This document shows, piece after piece, positions 28,368 to 38,867 of a DNA stretch of 64,000 nt (its first letter is position 1; each line of letters begins with the position of its first letter). The DNA comes from DATBVX01 sp963695985 (GTDB taxonomy: Bacteria > Pseudomonadota > Gammaproteobacteria > Steroidobacterales > Steroidobacteraceae): NCBI GenBank assembly GCA_963695985.1, contig CAVOIC010000005.1, positions 1-64,000 on the forward strand, read 5' to 3'. Position numbers and translations under genes: made by a program. The notes under the pieces were generated by a model. The model ran no database searches. It was given only the letters and a program-made list of their open reading frames with translations, and was not told where the DNA came from.

Positions 28368-28380
28368 TAGAATCATTCTA
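28368..28380 (+). promoter_or_regulatory. Perfect 6-1-6 palindrome, candidate Fur/PerR-family operator
   Basis: TAGAATCATTCTA is a perfect inverted repeat of six bases around a central C. Its AAT-N-ATT core matches the 7-1-7 architecture of Fur and PerR boxes. It covers the predicted transcription start of the rubrerythrin operon, where a bound repressor would block initiation. Two TCTAGA sequences (28353 and 28366), 13 bases apart, overlap the -10 and the palindrome. Confidence 0.45.
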
Positions 28381-28414
28381 AGGGTTTGGTCCAATTACGC
28401 TGGAGGTTGAGCTC

Positions 28415-28828
28415 ATGAACCTGAAAGGCAGCAAAACCGAGAAAAATCTTAAAGATGCATTTGCCGGCGAGTCGATGGCGAACCGGCGCTACCTCTACTT
28501 CGCCGCCAAGGCCGATGTCGAGGGTTTCAACGATGTCTCGGCCGTGTTTCGTTCGACTGCTGAAGGCGAAACGGGGCACGCGCACGGGCATTTGGAGTAC
28601 CTGGAGCAGGTCGGCGACCCGGCTACCGGACTCCCTATCGGCGAGACCTCCAAGAACCTGAAGGCGGCCATCGCGGGCGAGACTCACGAATACACCGACA
28701 TGTATCCGGGCATGGCTAAGGCCGCGCGCGAGGAGGGCTTCCAGGAAATCGCGGATTGGTTTGAGACGCTCGCCAAGGCCGAGCGCTCGCACGCCAATCG
28801 CTTCCAGAAAGCACTCGACGCACTCTGA
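28415..28828 (+). CDS. Rubrerythrin-family diiron protein (no rubredoxin domain)
   Basis: 137 residues forming a four-helix ferritin-like bundle. Metal-ligand helices are visible as KDAFAGESMANRRY, FRSTAEGETGHAHGH, AIAGETHEYTDMY and LAKAERSHANRF, giving the two ExxH pairs and extra glutamates of rubrerythrins. It ends at residue 137 without the C-terminal CxxC rubredoxin module, so electrons must come from another protein. Family members reduce hydrogen peroxide to water. A TGGAGG ribosome-binding site lies 8 bases before the ATG. It leads an operon with an iron-sulfur protein and DUF3501. Confidence 0.9.
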   Translation: MNLKGSKTEKNLKDAFAGESMANRRYLYFAAKADVEGFNDVSAVFRSTAEGETGHAHGHLEYLEQVGDPATGLPIGETSKNLKAAIAGETHEYTDMYPGMAKAAREEGFQEIADWFETLAKAERSHANRFQKALDAL

Positions 28829-28855
28829 TCGGCAGGCTCTTCCGCCGGCGCAACC

Positions 28856-30223
28856 ATGCCCAACGAACAACGGGACGGCGGACGCGGCGGCCCGGCGGGC
28901 TCCGAGGGAAGTCTCGAAGCACCGATCCGCCACCCGTTAGGCTGGGAGCGCCCCGAGTACTACGAACCGAGCGAGCTCGAGAAGGAACTCGAGCGCGTGT
29001 TCGACATCTGTCACGGCTGCCGCCGCTGTTTCAATCTCTGTAACGCATTTCCGACGCTGTTCGATGCGGTCGATGCTTCGGCCACCGGCGAGGTCGCGGC
29101 GGTCGATCGCAAGGCCTTCTGGGAGGTCGTCGATCACTGCTACCTGTGCGACATGTGTTACATGACGAAGTGTCCGTACGTGCCGCCGCACCCCTGGAAC
29201 GTTGACTTCCCGCACCTGATGCTGCGCGCCAAGGCAGTGCGGCACGCGCGCGGCGAGACGAGCTGGCGCGATCGTGTGCTGAGCTCCACCGAGACTGTCG
29301 GACGCATAGCTGGTATCCCGGTCGTGGTCGAAGCCGTCAATGCCGTCAATCGCAGCCGAGCGGGCCGCCGGGTGCTGCAGAAGGTGCTTGGCGTGCACGT
29401 CAATGCGCCGGTCCCCAGGTATCACAGCCGCACTTTCCGGCGCCGCGATCGACGCCGGGTTCCACTCGCCGCGCCACCGCAGGGCACGCCCGAGACTCGC
29501 GGCAAAGTAGCGCTCTTCGTGACCTGCTACTGCAATCGCAACGAGCCGGACATCGCAGCGGATCTCGTCAAGGTGTTCGAGCACAACGGGATCCCGGTTC
29601 ACGTGGCCGCAGCGGAACGATGCTGTGGCATGCCCAAGCTCGAGCTGGGCGATCTGCCAGCCGTGGCGCGCCTCGGCAAGGCGAATGTCGCAACGCTGGC
29701 GGCCCTGATCGACGCCGGTCACGACATCGTGGCGCCGGTGCCCTCCTGCGTGCTGATGTTCAAGCAGGAGTTGCCGTTGATGTTTCCGGATGACGCCACC
29801 GTAGCGAAGGTGCGCGATCACATGTTCGATCCGTTTGAATACCTGATGCTGCGGCACCGGGCCGGCCTGCTGCGGAGCGACTTCAAGCAACCGCTGGGCA
29901 AGATCGCCTATCACGTTCCGTGCCACCTGCGGGTGCAGAACCTGGGGCTCAAGACGCGTGATGTGCTGCGTCTCGTGCCCGGCTCTACCCTCGAGGTCAT
30001 CGAGCGCTGCTCCGGTCACAACGGCACTTACGCGGTGAAACAGCGGTTCCATGACGTGTCCATGAAGATCGGTCGGCCCGTGGCGCAGAAAGTGGCATCG
30101 AGCGCTGCCGATTACTATTCGAGCGACTGCCCGATGGCGGGGCACCAGATCGAGAACGGCATCGACGGCGAGCGGCCGCCCACGCATCCGCTGACGCTGC
30201 TGCGCATGGCGTACGGCCTGTGA
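28856..30223 (+). CDS. GlpC/HdrD-like iron-sulfur protein
   Basis: 455 residues. Residues 52-62 (CHGCRRCFNLC) and 95-106 (CYLCDMCYMTKC) are two four-cysteine clusters as in 4Fe-4S proteins; the second has four rather than three residues before its last Cys. The C-terminal half has two CCG-type modules: ERCCGMPKLELGD, and a later one with CHLRVQN and CSGHNGTYAV. This layout is that of GlpC, LutA and heterodisulfide reductase subunit D. No transmembrane helices are evident. It lies 27 bases after the rubrerythrin gene and its stop overlaps the DUF3501 start by four bases. I infer it passes electrons to the rubrerythrin; the donor is unknown. Confidence 0.85.
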   Translation: MPNEQRDGGRGGPAGSEGSLEAPIRHPLGWERPEYYEPSELEKELERVFDICHGCRRCFNLCNAFPTLFDAVDASATGEVAAVDRKAFWEVVDHCYLCDMCYMTKCPYVPPHPWNVDFPHLMLRAKAVRHARGETSWRDRVLSSTETVGRIAGIPVVVEAVNAVNRSRAGRRVLQKVLGVHVNAPVPRYHSRTFRRRDRRRVPLAAPPQGTPETRGKVALFVTCYCNRNEPDIAADLVKVFEHNGIPVHVAAAERCCGMPKLELGDLPAVARLGKANVATLAALIDAGHDIVAPVPSCVLMFKQELPLMFPDDATVAKVRDHMFDPFEYLMLRHRAGLLRSDFKQPLGKIAYHVPCHLRVQNLGLKTRDVLRLVPGSTLEVIERCSGHNGTYAVKQRFHDVSMKIGRPVAQKVASSAADYYSSDCPMAGHQIENGIDGERPPTHPLTLLRMAYGL

Positions 30224-30825
30224 AGCAGCTGACGCCCTCCGACCTCATGGGGCTCGAGCAATACGCGCGCGAGCGCAGCTCATTTCGCGCGAGTGTCATG
30301 GCACACAAAAAGAACCGGCAACTGGCCGTCGGCCCCAACTGCACCTGGCTGTTCGAGGATCGGCTGACGATCCAGTACCAGGTGCAGGAGATGCTGCGCG
30401 CGGAGCGCATCTTCGAGCCCGCTGGCATTGCCGATGAGCTCGCGGCCTACAACCCCCTCATTCCGGATGGCAGCAACTGGAAGGTCACGTTGCTGATCGA
30501 ATTCGCCGATCCCAGAGAGCGAAGCGATGCGCTCGCGCGGCTGCGTGGCTTCGAACGGCGCTGCTGGGTGCAGGTCGATAGGCAGGAGCGCCTGTGGGCC
30601 ATCGCGGATGAGGACCTTGAACGCGAGACCGGGGATAAGACTTCGGCTGTGCACTTTTTGCGCTTCGAGCTCGAGTCGCCGATGCGCAGGGCGCTCAAGG
30701 CCGGCGCCAGGCTCGGCGTCGGCGTCGATCACGAGCACTACCGACACGCGATCGGGCACGTACCGGACGAGGTGCGCCTCGCGCTTGTCGCCGATCTCGA
30801 CGAGCCACCATCCGCGCGCCAGTGA
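30220..30825 (+). CDS. DUF3501 family protein
   Basis: 201 residues from a GTG at 30220 in a GTGA overlap with the stop of the Fe-S gene, so the two are translationally coupled. It begins KQLTPSDLMGLEQYARERSSFR and has FEDRLTIQYQVQEMLRAERIF, then RFELESPMR, and a C-terminal GVDHEHYRHAI with a histidine cluster that could bind metal. Function of DUF3501 is unknown. Its recurrent pairing with a rubrerythrin and a GlpC-like protein, as here, suggests a shared peroxide or iron task; that is inference. Confidence 0.8.
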   Translation: MKQLTPSDLMGLEQYARERSSFRASVMAHKKNRQLAVGPNCTWLFEDRLTIQYQVQEMLRAERIFEPAGIADELAAYNPLIPDGSNWKVTLLIEFADPRERSDALARLRGFERRCWVQVDRQERLWAIADEDLERETGDKTSAVHFLRFELESPMRRALKAGARLGVGVDHEHYRHAIGHVPDEVRLALVADLDEPPSARQ

Positions 30826-30876
30826 CCGGCGTCGCGTCGGCGCCCAACACGGCGCGCACACGTCACGCGCGTCTTG

Positions 30877-30882
30877 TACAAT
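30877..30882 (+). promoter_or_regulatory. Candidate -10 box for parE-parC
   Basis: TACAAT followed by CGCGCGCG, 42 bases before the parE ATG and identical in its first 12 bases to the hutF site. A clear -35 is lacking. Confidence 0.33.
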
Positions 30883-30924
30883 CGCGCGCGTTCTAATCAG
30901 CCGGCCCGGGTGACACAGCGCGCG

Positions 30925-32807
30925 ATGGCTCAGTCTTATACCGCTTCCGATATCGAGGTCCTGAGCGGTCTCGACCCCGTGCGTCGCCGGCCGGGGATGT
31001 ACACCGACACCCGCACTCCGAATCATCTCGCTCACGAAGTCATCGACAACAGCGTCGACGAGGCGATTGCAGGTCACTGCAAGAATATCGCGGTCACCGT
31101 GCACAAGGACGGCTCCCTGGAAGTGGAAGATGACGGTCGCGGTATGCCGGTCGACATCCACCCCAAGGAAAAGATCTCGGGCGTCGAATTAATCCTCACC
31201 CGCCTGCACGCGGGCGGTAAATTTTCCGACAAGAATTACGAATTCGCCGGCGGCCTGCACGGCGTCGGCGTTTCCGTAGTCAATGCGCTGTCGAAGAGCC
31301 TCGAATGCTGGGTGCGGCGCGGCGGCAAGGAATACAACATCAGCTTCAGGGACGGGCGCGTCAAGTCGAAGCTCGAGGAAGTAGGGACGGTTGGCAAGAA
31401 CAACACCGGCACCACAGTGCGTTTCTGGCCTGATCCGCAGTTCTTCGATTCCGAGAAGTTTTCGATTCCGCGCCTCAAGCACGTGCTGCGGGCGAAGGCG
31501 GTCCTGTGCCCAGGGCTGCGCGTGAGGCTCAAAGTCGAAGCCACCGGCGAGAAAGAGGAATGGCTCTATACCGGCGGACTCACCCAATATCTGCTCGATC
31601 AGCTCAAGGAAGGCGAGTGGATGCCGCAGGAGCCGTTCAGCGGCGATTTCAAGAGCGAGCACGAAGGCGCCGAGTGGGCGTTTGTCTGGTTGCTGGAGGG
31701 TGATCATCCGGTCGCCGAAAGCTATGTGAACCTGATTCCGACCACGGAAGGCGGCACACACGTGAATGGCCTGCGCACCGGTGCCACGGACGCCGTACGT
31801 GAGTTCTGCGAGTTCCGCAACCTGGTGCCGCGCGGCCTCAAGCTCGCTCCTGAAGACGTGTGGGAGCGCGTGAGCTACGTGCTGTCGGTCAAGATGCAGA
31901 ATCCACAGTTCGCGGGCCAGATCAAGGAGAAGCTGGGTTCGCGCGAAAGTGCTGCCTTCGTCGGCGGCGTGGTCAAGGACGCCTTTGCCCTGTGGCTCAA
32001 CCAGCACCCGGATGCGGGTGAGCGCATCGCGCAGTTCGCCATCGCCAATGCCCAGGCACGCACCAAGGCGGCGCAAAAGGTGACGCGTCGGCGCAATGCG
32101 AGCGGCTCGGTCCTTCCCGGCAAGCTGGCCGACTGTGCGAGCCAGGACCCGGCGCGCTCCGAGCTGTTCCTGGTCGAGGGCGATTCGGCCGGTGGTTCGG
32201 CCAAGCAGGCCCGCGACAAGGACTACCAGGCGATCATGCCGCTGCGAGGCAAGATCCTGAACACCTGGGAGGTGGAACCGGGGCAGGTGTTGCAGTCACA
32301 GGAAGTGCATGACATCGCGGTGGCGCTCGGCGTTGACCCGGGCTCGCAGGATCTCGGCGGGCTGCGCTATCACAGGGTCTGCATCCTGGCGGACGCGGAC
32401 TCCGATGGCCAGCACATCGCGACGCTGCTGTGCGCGCTGTTCCTGCGGCATTTTCGCCCACTGGTGCTGAACGGGCACGTGTTCGTGGCCATGCCGCCGC
32501 TCTATCGCATCGATGTGGGCAAGCAGGTGTTCTACGCGCTGGACGATGCCGAGCGCGCGGGCATCCTCGACCGGATCAGCGCGGAGAACATCCGCGGCAA
32601 GGTCTCGATCATGCGTTTCAAGGGACTGGGCGAGATGAATCCGACACAGCTGCGCGAGACGGTCATGGCACCGCAGACACGCCGCCTGCTGCAACTCACG
32701 GTGAGTGGCAACGACAAGACGGACCAGCTCATGGACATGCTGCTCGCCAAGAAGCGCTCTGCTGACCGGCGCGAGTGGCTGGAAACGAAGGGCAACTTGG
32801 CTCAGGT

Positions 32808-32811
<4 letters not shown>
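30925..32811 (+). CDS. parE: DNA topoisomerase IV subunit B
   Basis: 628 residues. ATPase subunit of topoisomerase IV, which decatenates sister chromosomes. GHKL ATPase blocks: HEVIDNSVDEA, DDGRGMPVD and FAGGLHGVGVSVVNAL. The TOPRIM domain has LVEGDSAGGSAKQARD and the DADSDG metal site. It is ParE rather than GyrB from its length (GyrB about 800 with the insert) and the ending RREWLETKGNLAQV. The ATG at 30925 is chosen over an upstream in-frame ATG at 30874, which would overlap the TACAAT. It shares an ATGA junction with parC. Confidence 0.96.
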
Positions 32812-35099
<2,288 letters not shown>

Positions 35100-35100
35100 A

Positions 35101-35173
35101 GCAGTCCCGGGCAGCCATCGGGTGATACCGCCCGGAAGCAGAGCAGTCACGGGTAGGCCATCGGGTGATACCG
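35101..35173. repeat. Imperfect direct repeat, two copies of about 30 bases
   Basis: Copy one 35101-35130 and copy two 35143-35173, offset about 42 bases. Both contain GCAGTC, then CGGG, then the identical run CCATCGGGTGATACCG; they differ by a substitution and small indels in the middle. The first copy starts two bases after the parC stop codon. Confidence 0.75.
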
Positions 35174-35226
35174 TGCCGACGTGCGCCGGATCACGGCCAT
35201 TGTCACCTCAAGCCTGAAACGTTAAA

Positions 35227-35427
35227 CCCGCAAACACTGGTGCCGGCGCAGTCGGCAGATATCACGCCGATGTCCACCACGTTCCTGCGCTGACCGTTCC
35301 CTCAGAAAAGTCTCTAGCCAAGAAGTCTCCGCGGAGTGGAGACGAATCGACCCCAAGAGAAGCTCAGCAGGAGGATTCGGACACTGGCGTCGAGGGTCTG
35401 ACAACTCGGGCGAGCAGTGTTTGCGGG
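35227..35427. repeat. Separated 13-base perfect inverted repeat, possible remnant of a small mobile element
   Basis: CCCGCAAACACTG at 35227-35239 is the exact reverse complement of CAGTGTTTGCGGG at 35415-35427, 175 bases apart. The spacing and position in a non-coding gap resemble the ends of a miniature inverted-repeat element about 200 bases long. I found no clear target-site duplication, and the interior shows no transposase. Confidence 0.4.
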
Positions 35428-35541
35428 GATACATCTTCAGAACGGCACGGTCATCAGACGTTGGTCAGCCCGAAGTTGGCACGACCCTCACGCCGGTGGC
35501 CGGATCAGACTGCTCTTTCGAGCAGGGAGCGAAAACGCCGA

Positions 35542-37659
35542 TCAGCGACTGCCAATGACGACTTCTTCCGGCGCGTTGACGAAATAGCCCTGGATGAATT
35601 CGATGCCGAGCTGCCACAGCACCGCCATGGTGTTGGCATCTTCCACGCGCTCGGCGATCGTCTCGATCTTCGCTTTCTTGGCGGAGCCCACGAAGCTCTT
35701 AACTTTTTGCTGCATCTCGTTGTTCGTGGCGAGACCCTGCATCAATGAGCCGTCGATCTTGATGAACTGCACCGGGACCGCCGACAGCAATGCCAGCGGA
35801 TCGCGCCCGGTGCCGAAATGCTCGAGCGCGCACGTGAATCCAAGCTTGCGCAGCGTGAGCACCAGCTCCTTGGTCTGGGTCAGGTACTGCGTCGCCGTCT
35901 CCTCGGTGATCTGGAAGCAGATGCGCCGGGGCTCGATGCGGATCGCCTTGAGCTGAGTCTGCAACCACGGAGCTAGTGAGCGATCGAGCACAGTGTCCTT
36001 GGACAGGCGCACGAAGATGCGCTCCGGCTTACGCGCAGCGCAGAAAGACATCGAGGCTCCGATCACCCAGCGATCGATGTTCTTCATCAGGTCATTGCGT
36101 TCGGCCGCCTCCATGAACTCGGACGGCAGCACTTCCTTGCCAGTCTCATCAAGCATGCGCACCAGCACGTCGAACATGCCTTTGTCTTCACCCTGCAGAC
36201 TCGCGACCGGCTGCTGCACGAGCCGGAAGCGATTTTCCAGGAGCGCCGACTTGATGTGTTTGACCCAGATCTGGTCGTAGGCCTGTACGCGCGTGTCGGT
36301 GTCGGCCTTGTCGACCGTGTAGAACCGGTTGCCGCCCGCGTCCCGACCGCGCTTGTTGGCCGCTGCCGCGTCGGCGAGCGCGCTGTTGACGTCAGGATTC
36401 GCCGCCGGGATCACCCCGAGGCCGACGGTACAGGTGGCGGAGAACGATTTCTGCGCGACCTGGAACACATGACCAGCAATGCGCTTCACGAAATGTTCGG
36501 CCCAGGCCTCTACGTCGCGTTCGGTGCCGCGTTCCACCAGCACTACGAAACTGTTGCCACCGAAGCGTCCCGCAAGATCGTGCGGCGCCAGCTGAGCGCG
36601 CAGCAGTTCGGCAAACGCGACCAGGAAGTCCTCGCTCGCCAGCACGCCGATGTCAGCCTGAATCGCGCCGAACTTGTCGGGCTTGACGTAGGCAAGCTGG
36701 CGCACGCCGCCTTTCGCCGGCTGGCCCAGCCGGGCTCGCAGTTCCTCGATCAGGTAGCGACGGTGCAGGAAACCGGTCGAAGGGTCACGCCGCAGCGCGT
36801 CGCGCAGCTGCTTCTCGATTTCCTCACCGCCCCCGCCCCGGCGCGAAGGCACGCACACGCGCACGCACGGCTCGCCGTCGAATTCACTGCGCTCAATTTG
36901 CAGCTCCAGCGCAAGGACCGAGCCGTCGGCCAGCTGCGCATTGGCGCGCAGCTGGTGATCGGACCACCGCCCCTGGATGCAGGCAACCAGCGCGCCCTTG
37001 AGTGCAGCATGGGTCTCGCTCTCGAACATGTCCATCAGCGGCTGGCCTCTGAGCGCGTCGGGTTCGGTGTAGCCGAACAGCTCCAGCCATGCGGGATTGG
37101 CGTCGACAATGATGCCGTCGTTCACATGCGCGATGGCGTCCGCGGAGCCGGCCATGAAGGCCTGCAGCTGCTTCTTGTATTCGCGCGCCGAGGACAGCGT
37201 GGAGTTGAGCGCACGCTCGAGGCGGAAGGAGCGCAGCTCGCGGCTCACCACGGCCTGCATGCGCGCGCGGTTGGAGAGCGAGACCACGTCTTGCGCGCCG
37301 AGGCGCAGCGCTTCCGCGATCACGGCTTCATCGATGCCGTCGCGCGCGATCAGCACCGGGACTTCGGGGCCGAACTGGACACGAATCTTCATCACCGAGC
37401 CGAGGTCGATGCCGGGCTCGGCGAACACCAGCAGCATCTCCGGATTGATCTGCGTCAGCGCATCGCCCAGGTCGCGGATGTCCGAGATCCACGCGCAATG
37501 CGCGGGATGCCCGGCATTGCGCAGCGTGCTGTTGACGGCTTCGACGTGTTCCTGGCTGCGCGTCATGACGATCATCGGAACAGCGGACTGTTCGTTCACG
37601 GTGCTGTCCCGGTCGTCGGAGGAGCCAGAGGCGGATTGGGCGCTGGCGTTCATCGGCAC
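35542..37659 (-). CDS. fimX: FimX-like c-di-GMP effector: degenerate REC-PAS-GGDEF-EAL
   Basis: 705 residues (FimX of Pseudomonas has about 690). Residues 28-140 resemble a receiver domain without the phosphoacceptor (strand 3 reads MLLVFAEPG). Residues 165-275 are a PAS domain (DANPAWLELFGYTEPDALRG). The GGDEF domain (285-450) has RFGGNSF at 365-371 in place of GGDEF, so no cyclase activity is expected. The EAL domain (465-700) has DVLVR at 497-501 for EALLR and EHFGTG for DDFGTG, so phosphodiesterase activity is unlikely, but R501, K634, E670 and QGYF remain, as in FimX, which binds c-di-GMP with an EVL domain. FimX controls type IV pilus assembly at the pole; fimV is in the same window. 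A soluble protein, no membrane segment. Confidence 0.78.
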   Translation of the reverse strand: MPMNASAQSASGSSDDRDSTVNEQSAVPMIVMTRSQEHVEAVNSTLRNAGHPAHCAWISDIRDLGDALTQINPEMLLVFAEPGIDLGSVMKIRVQFGPEVPVLIARDGIDEAVIAEALRLGAQDVVSLSNRARMQAVVSRELRSFRLERALNSTLSSAREYKKQLQAFMAGSADAIAHVNDGIIVDANPAWLELFGYTEPDALRGQPLMDMFESETHAALKGALVACIQGRWSDHQLRANAQLADGSVLALELQIERSEFDGEPCVRVCVPSRRGGGGEEIEKQLRDALRRDPSTGFLHRRYLIEELRARLGQPAKGGVRQLAYVKPDKFGAIQADIGVLASEDFLVAFAELLRAQLAPHDLAGRFGGNSFVVLVERGTERDVEAWAEHFVKRIAGHVFQVAQKSFSATCTVGLGVIPAANPDVNSALADAAAANKRGRDAGGNRFYTVDKADTDTRVQAYDQIWVKHIKSALLENRFRLVQQPVASLQGEDKGMFDVLVRMLDETGKEVLPSEFMEAAERNDLMKNIDRWVIGASMSFCAARKPERIFVRLSKDTVLDRSLAPWLQTQLKAIRIEPRRICFQITEETATQYLTQTKELVLTLRKLGFTCALEHFGTGRDPLALLSAVPVQFIKIDGSLMQGLATNNEMQQKVKSFVGSAKKAKIETIAERVEDANTMAVLWQLGIEFIQGYFVNAPEEVVIGSR

Positions 37660-37720
37660 CCTGGTAAATATACGAAGTGGCGGATTCTAGCACCCCCGAT
37701 TTCGTCAACTTGTGACGTGC

Positions 37721-37726
37721 TACCAT
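37721..37726 (+). promoter_or_regulatory. Candidate -10 box for efp
   Basis: TACCAT followed by ACGCGCCCC, 58 bases before the efp ATG in the 125-base divergent gap with the FimX-like gene. Low -35 similarity. Confidence 0.28.
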
Positions 37727-37784
37727 ACGCGCCCCTTTGATCCCCCGGGGCGGCAAATCCCGGGTTTTTGACGAGTTCAGCACC

Positions 37785-38354
37785 ATGTCCAGTTACAACA
37801 CCAACGAGTTTCGCTCGGGGCTCAAGATCTTGCTCGACAGCGACCCGTACGCAATTGTCGAGAATGAGTTCGTCAAGCCGGGCAAGGGCCAGGCGTTCAA
37901 CCGCGTGAAGATCCGCAATCTCAAGACCGGGCGCGTGATCGAGCGCACGTTCAAGTCCGGCGAGTCGGTGGATGCCGCCGACGTCGTCGATACGGACATG
38001 CAGTATCTCTATAACGACGGCGATTTCTGGCACTTCATGGTGCCGGAAAGCTTCGAGCAGTACGTGGCTTCCAAAGCCGTGGTGGGTGAAGGCGCGATCT
38101 GGCTCAAGGATGGCGATGTCTGCGTCATCACCTTGTGGAACAACGTTCCTCTGCAGGTGACACCACCGGCACATGTCGAGCTCAAGGTGGTCGAGACCGA
38201 TCCCGGCGTACGGGGTGACACGGCGACCGGCGGTCAGAAGCCCGCCAAGCTCGAGACCGGCGCGGTGGTTCGGGTGCCGCTCTTTATCAATGAGGGCGAG
38301 GTGATCCGGGTCGATACGCGCTCCGGTGCGTATATCTCGCGCGCCAAGCAATGA
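37785..38354 (+). CDS. efp: Elongation factor P
   Basis: 189 residues. It rescues ribosomes stalled at polyproline stretches. The modified lysine is in the loop VKPGKGQAF, the form that EpmA beta-lysylates; epmA itself is 500 bases away. The three beta-barrel domains are complete, ending VDTRSGAYISRAKQ. The ATG at 37785 gives the family start MSSYNTNEFRSGLK; the frame opens earlier at 37737 without homology. Convergent with the msrC-like gene, 9 bases between stops. Confidence 0.97.
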   Translation: MSSYNTNEFRSGLKILLDSDPYAIVENEFVKPGKGQAFNRVKIRNLKTGRVIERTFKSGESVDAADVVDTDMQYLYNDGDFWHFMVPESFEQYVASKAVVGEGAIWLKDGDVCVITLWNNVPLQVTPPAHVELKVVETDPGVRGDTATGGQKPAKLETGAVVRVPLFINEGEVIRVDTRSGAYISRAKQ

Positions 38355-38363
38355 GGGTCGCGT

Positions 38364-38852
38364 TTACAGACTGTTGACGTAGATCCGCGCGAGTCTTTCC
38401 ATTCCTGCCTGGTCCTCGGCGTCGAAGCGCGCCAGCTTCGGGCTGTCGACGTCGAGTACGCCGAGCAGCTCGTTGCCGCGGATCAGCGGCACCACGATCT
38501 CCGAGTTCGAAGCCACGTCGCATACGATGTGGTCGCTGAAGGCGTGTACGTCGCGCACCAGGATCGTTTCCTGCCGGGCTGCGGCCTGCCCGCAAACGCC
38601 GCGCCCGAGTGGAATGCGCACGCACGCCGGCTTGCCCTGAAACGGCCCCACGACCAGCTCGGTGAACTCCAGGAAATAGAACCCAACCCAGTTGACGTCC
38701 GGCAACGCGCCATAGAGCAATGCCACCGTGTTCGCGGCATTGGCGATCCGATGATGCTCGCCATCGAGGAGGCCCTGCAGCTGGCTTGCGAGCTCATCGT
38801 AGCCGCGGCTCTTGCTGGTGGAGAAGTCGATTGCGGGTGTGTCGTGGTCCAT
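38364..38852 (-). CDS. msrC: Free methionine-(R)-sulfoxide reductase (GAF domain)
   Basis: 162 residues. It reduces free Met-R-sulfoxide in the cytosol. The single GAF domain carries the three catalytic/resolving cysteines at C77 (KPACVRIP), C87 (GRGVCGQ) and C111 (HIVCDVASNSE), spaced exactly as C84, C94 and C118 of the E. coli enzyme. The DVDSP block near the C-terminus is also conserved. It lies 15 bases downstream of epmA on the same strand, in the order psd-epmA-msrC. Confidence 0.93.
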   Translation of the reverse strand: MDHDTPAIDFSTSKSRGYDELASQLQGLLDGEHHRIANAANTVALLYGALPDVNWVGFYFLEFTELVVGPFQGKPACVRIPLGRGVCGQAAARQETILVRDVHAFSDHIVCDVASNSEIVVPLIRGNELLGVLDVDSPKLARFDAEDQAGMERLARIYVNSL

Positions 38853-38867
38853 GGCTAGTACCTTCAG

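Larger units (their letters stand above)
35100..35541. other. 442-base non-coding gap between parC and the FimX-like gene
   Basis: This is the only stretch over 300 bases without a supported gene. It holds the imperfect direct repeat at 35101-35173, the separated inverted repeat at 35227-35427, and a short hairpin (CTGCTC, loop TTTC, GAGCAG) at 35510-35525 with no U-run. Both flanking genes end here (convergent). A 70-codon minus-strand frame at 35222-35434 has no recognisable domain. Confidence 0.7.

Noticed and set aside
35222..35434. 70-codon minus-strand frame in the non-coding gap
   Set aside because: No recognisable family, no ribosome-binding site, and it coincides with the inverted repeat ends, so it is more likely chance or element remnant.
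35510..35525. CTGCTC-TTTC-GAGCAG hairpin as terminator of the FimX-like gene
   Set aside because: Six-base stem without a U-tract on either strand.
36256..37740. 494-codon plus-strand frame opposite the FimX-like gene
   Set aside because: The minus strand encodes a recognisable PAS-GGDEF-EAL protein across the same bases; the plus frame has no domain.
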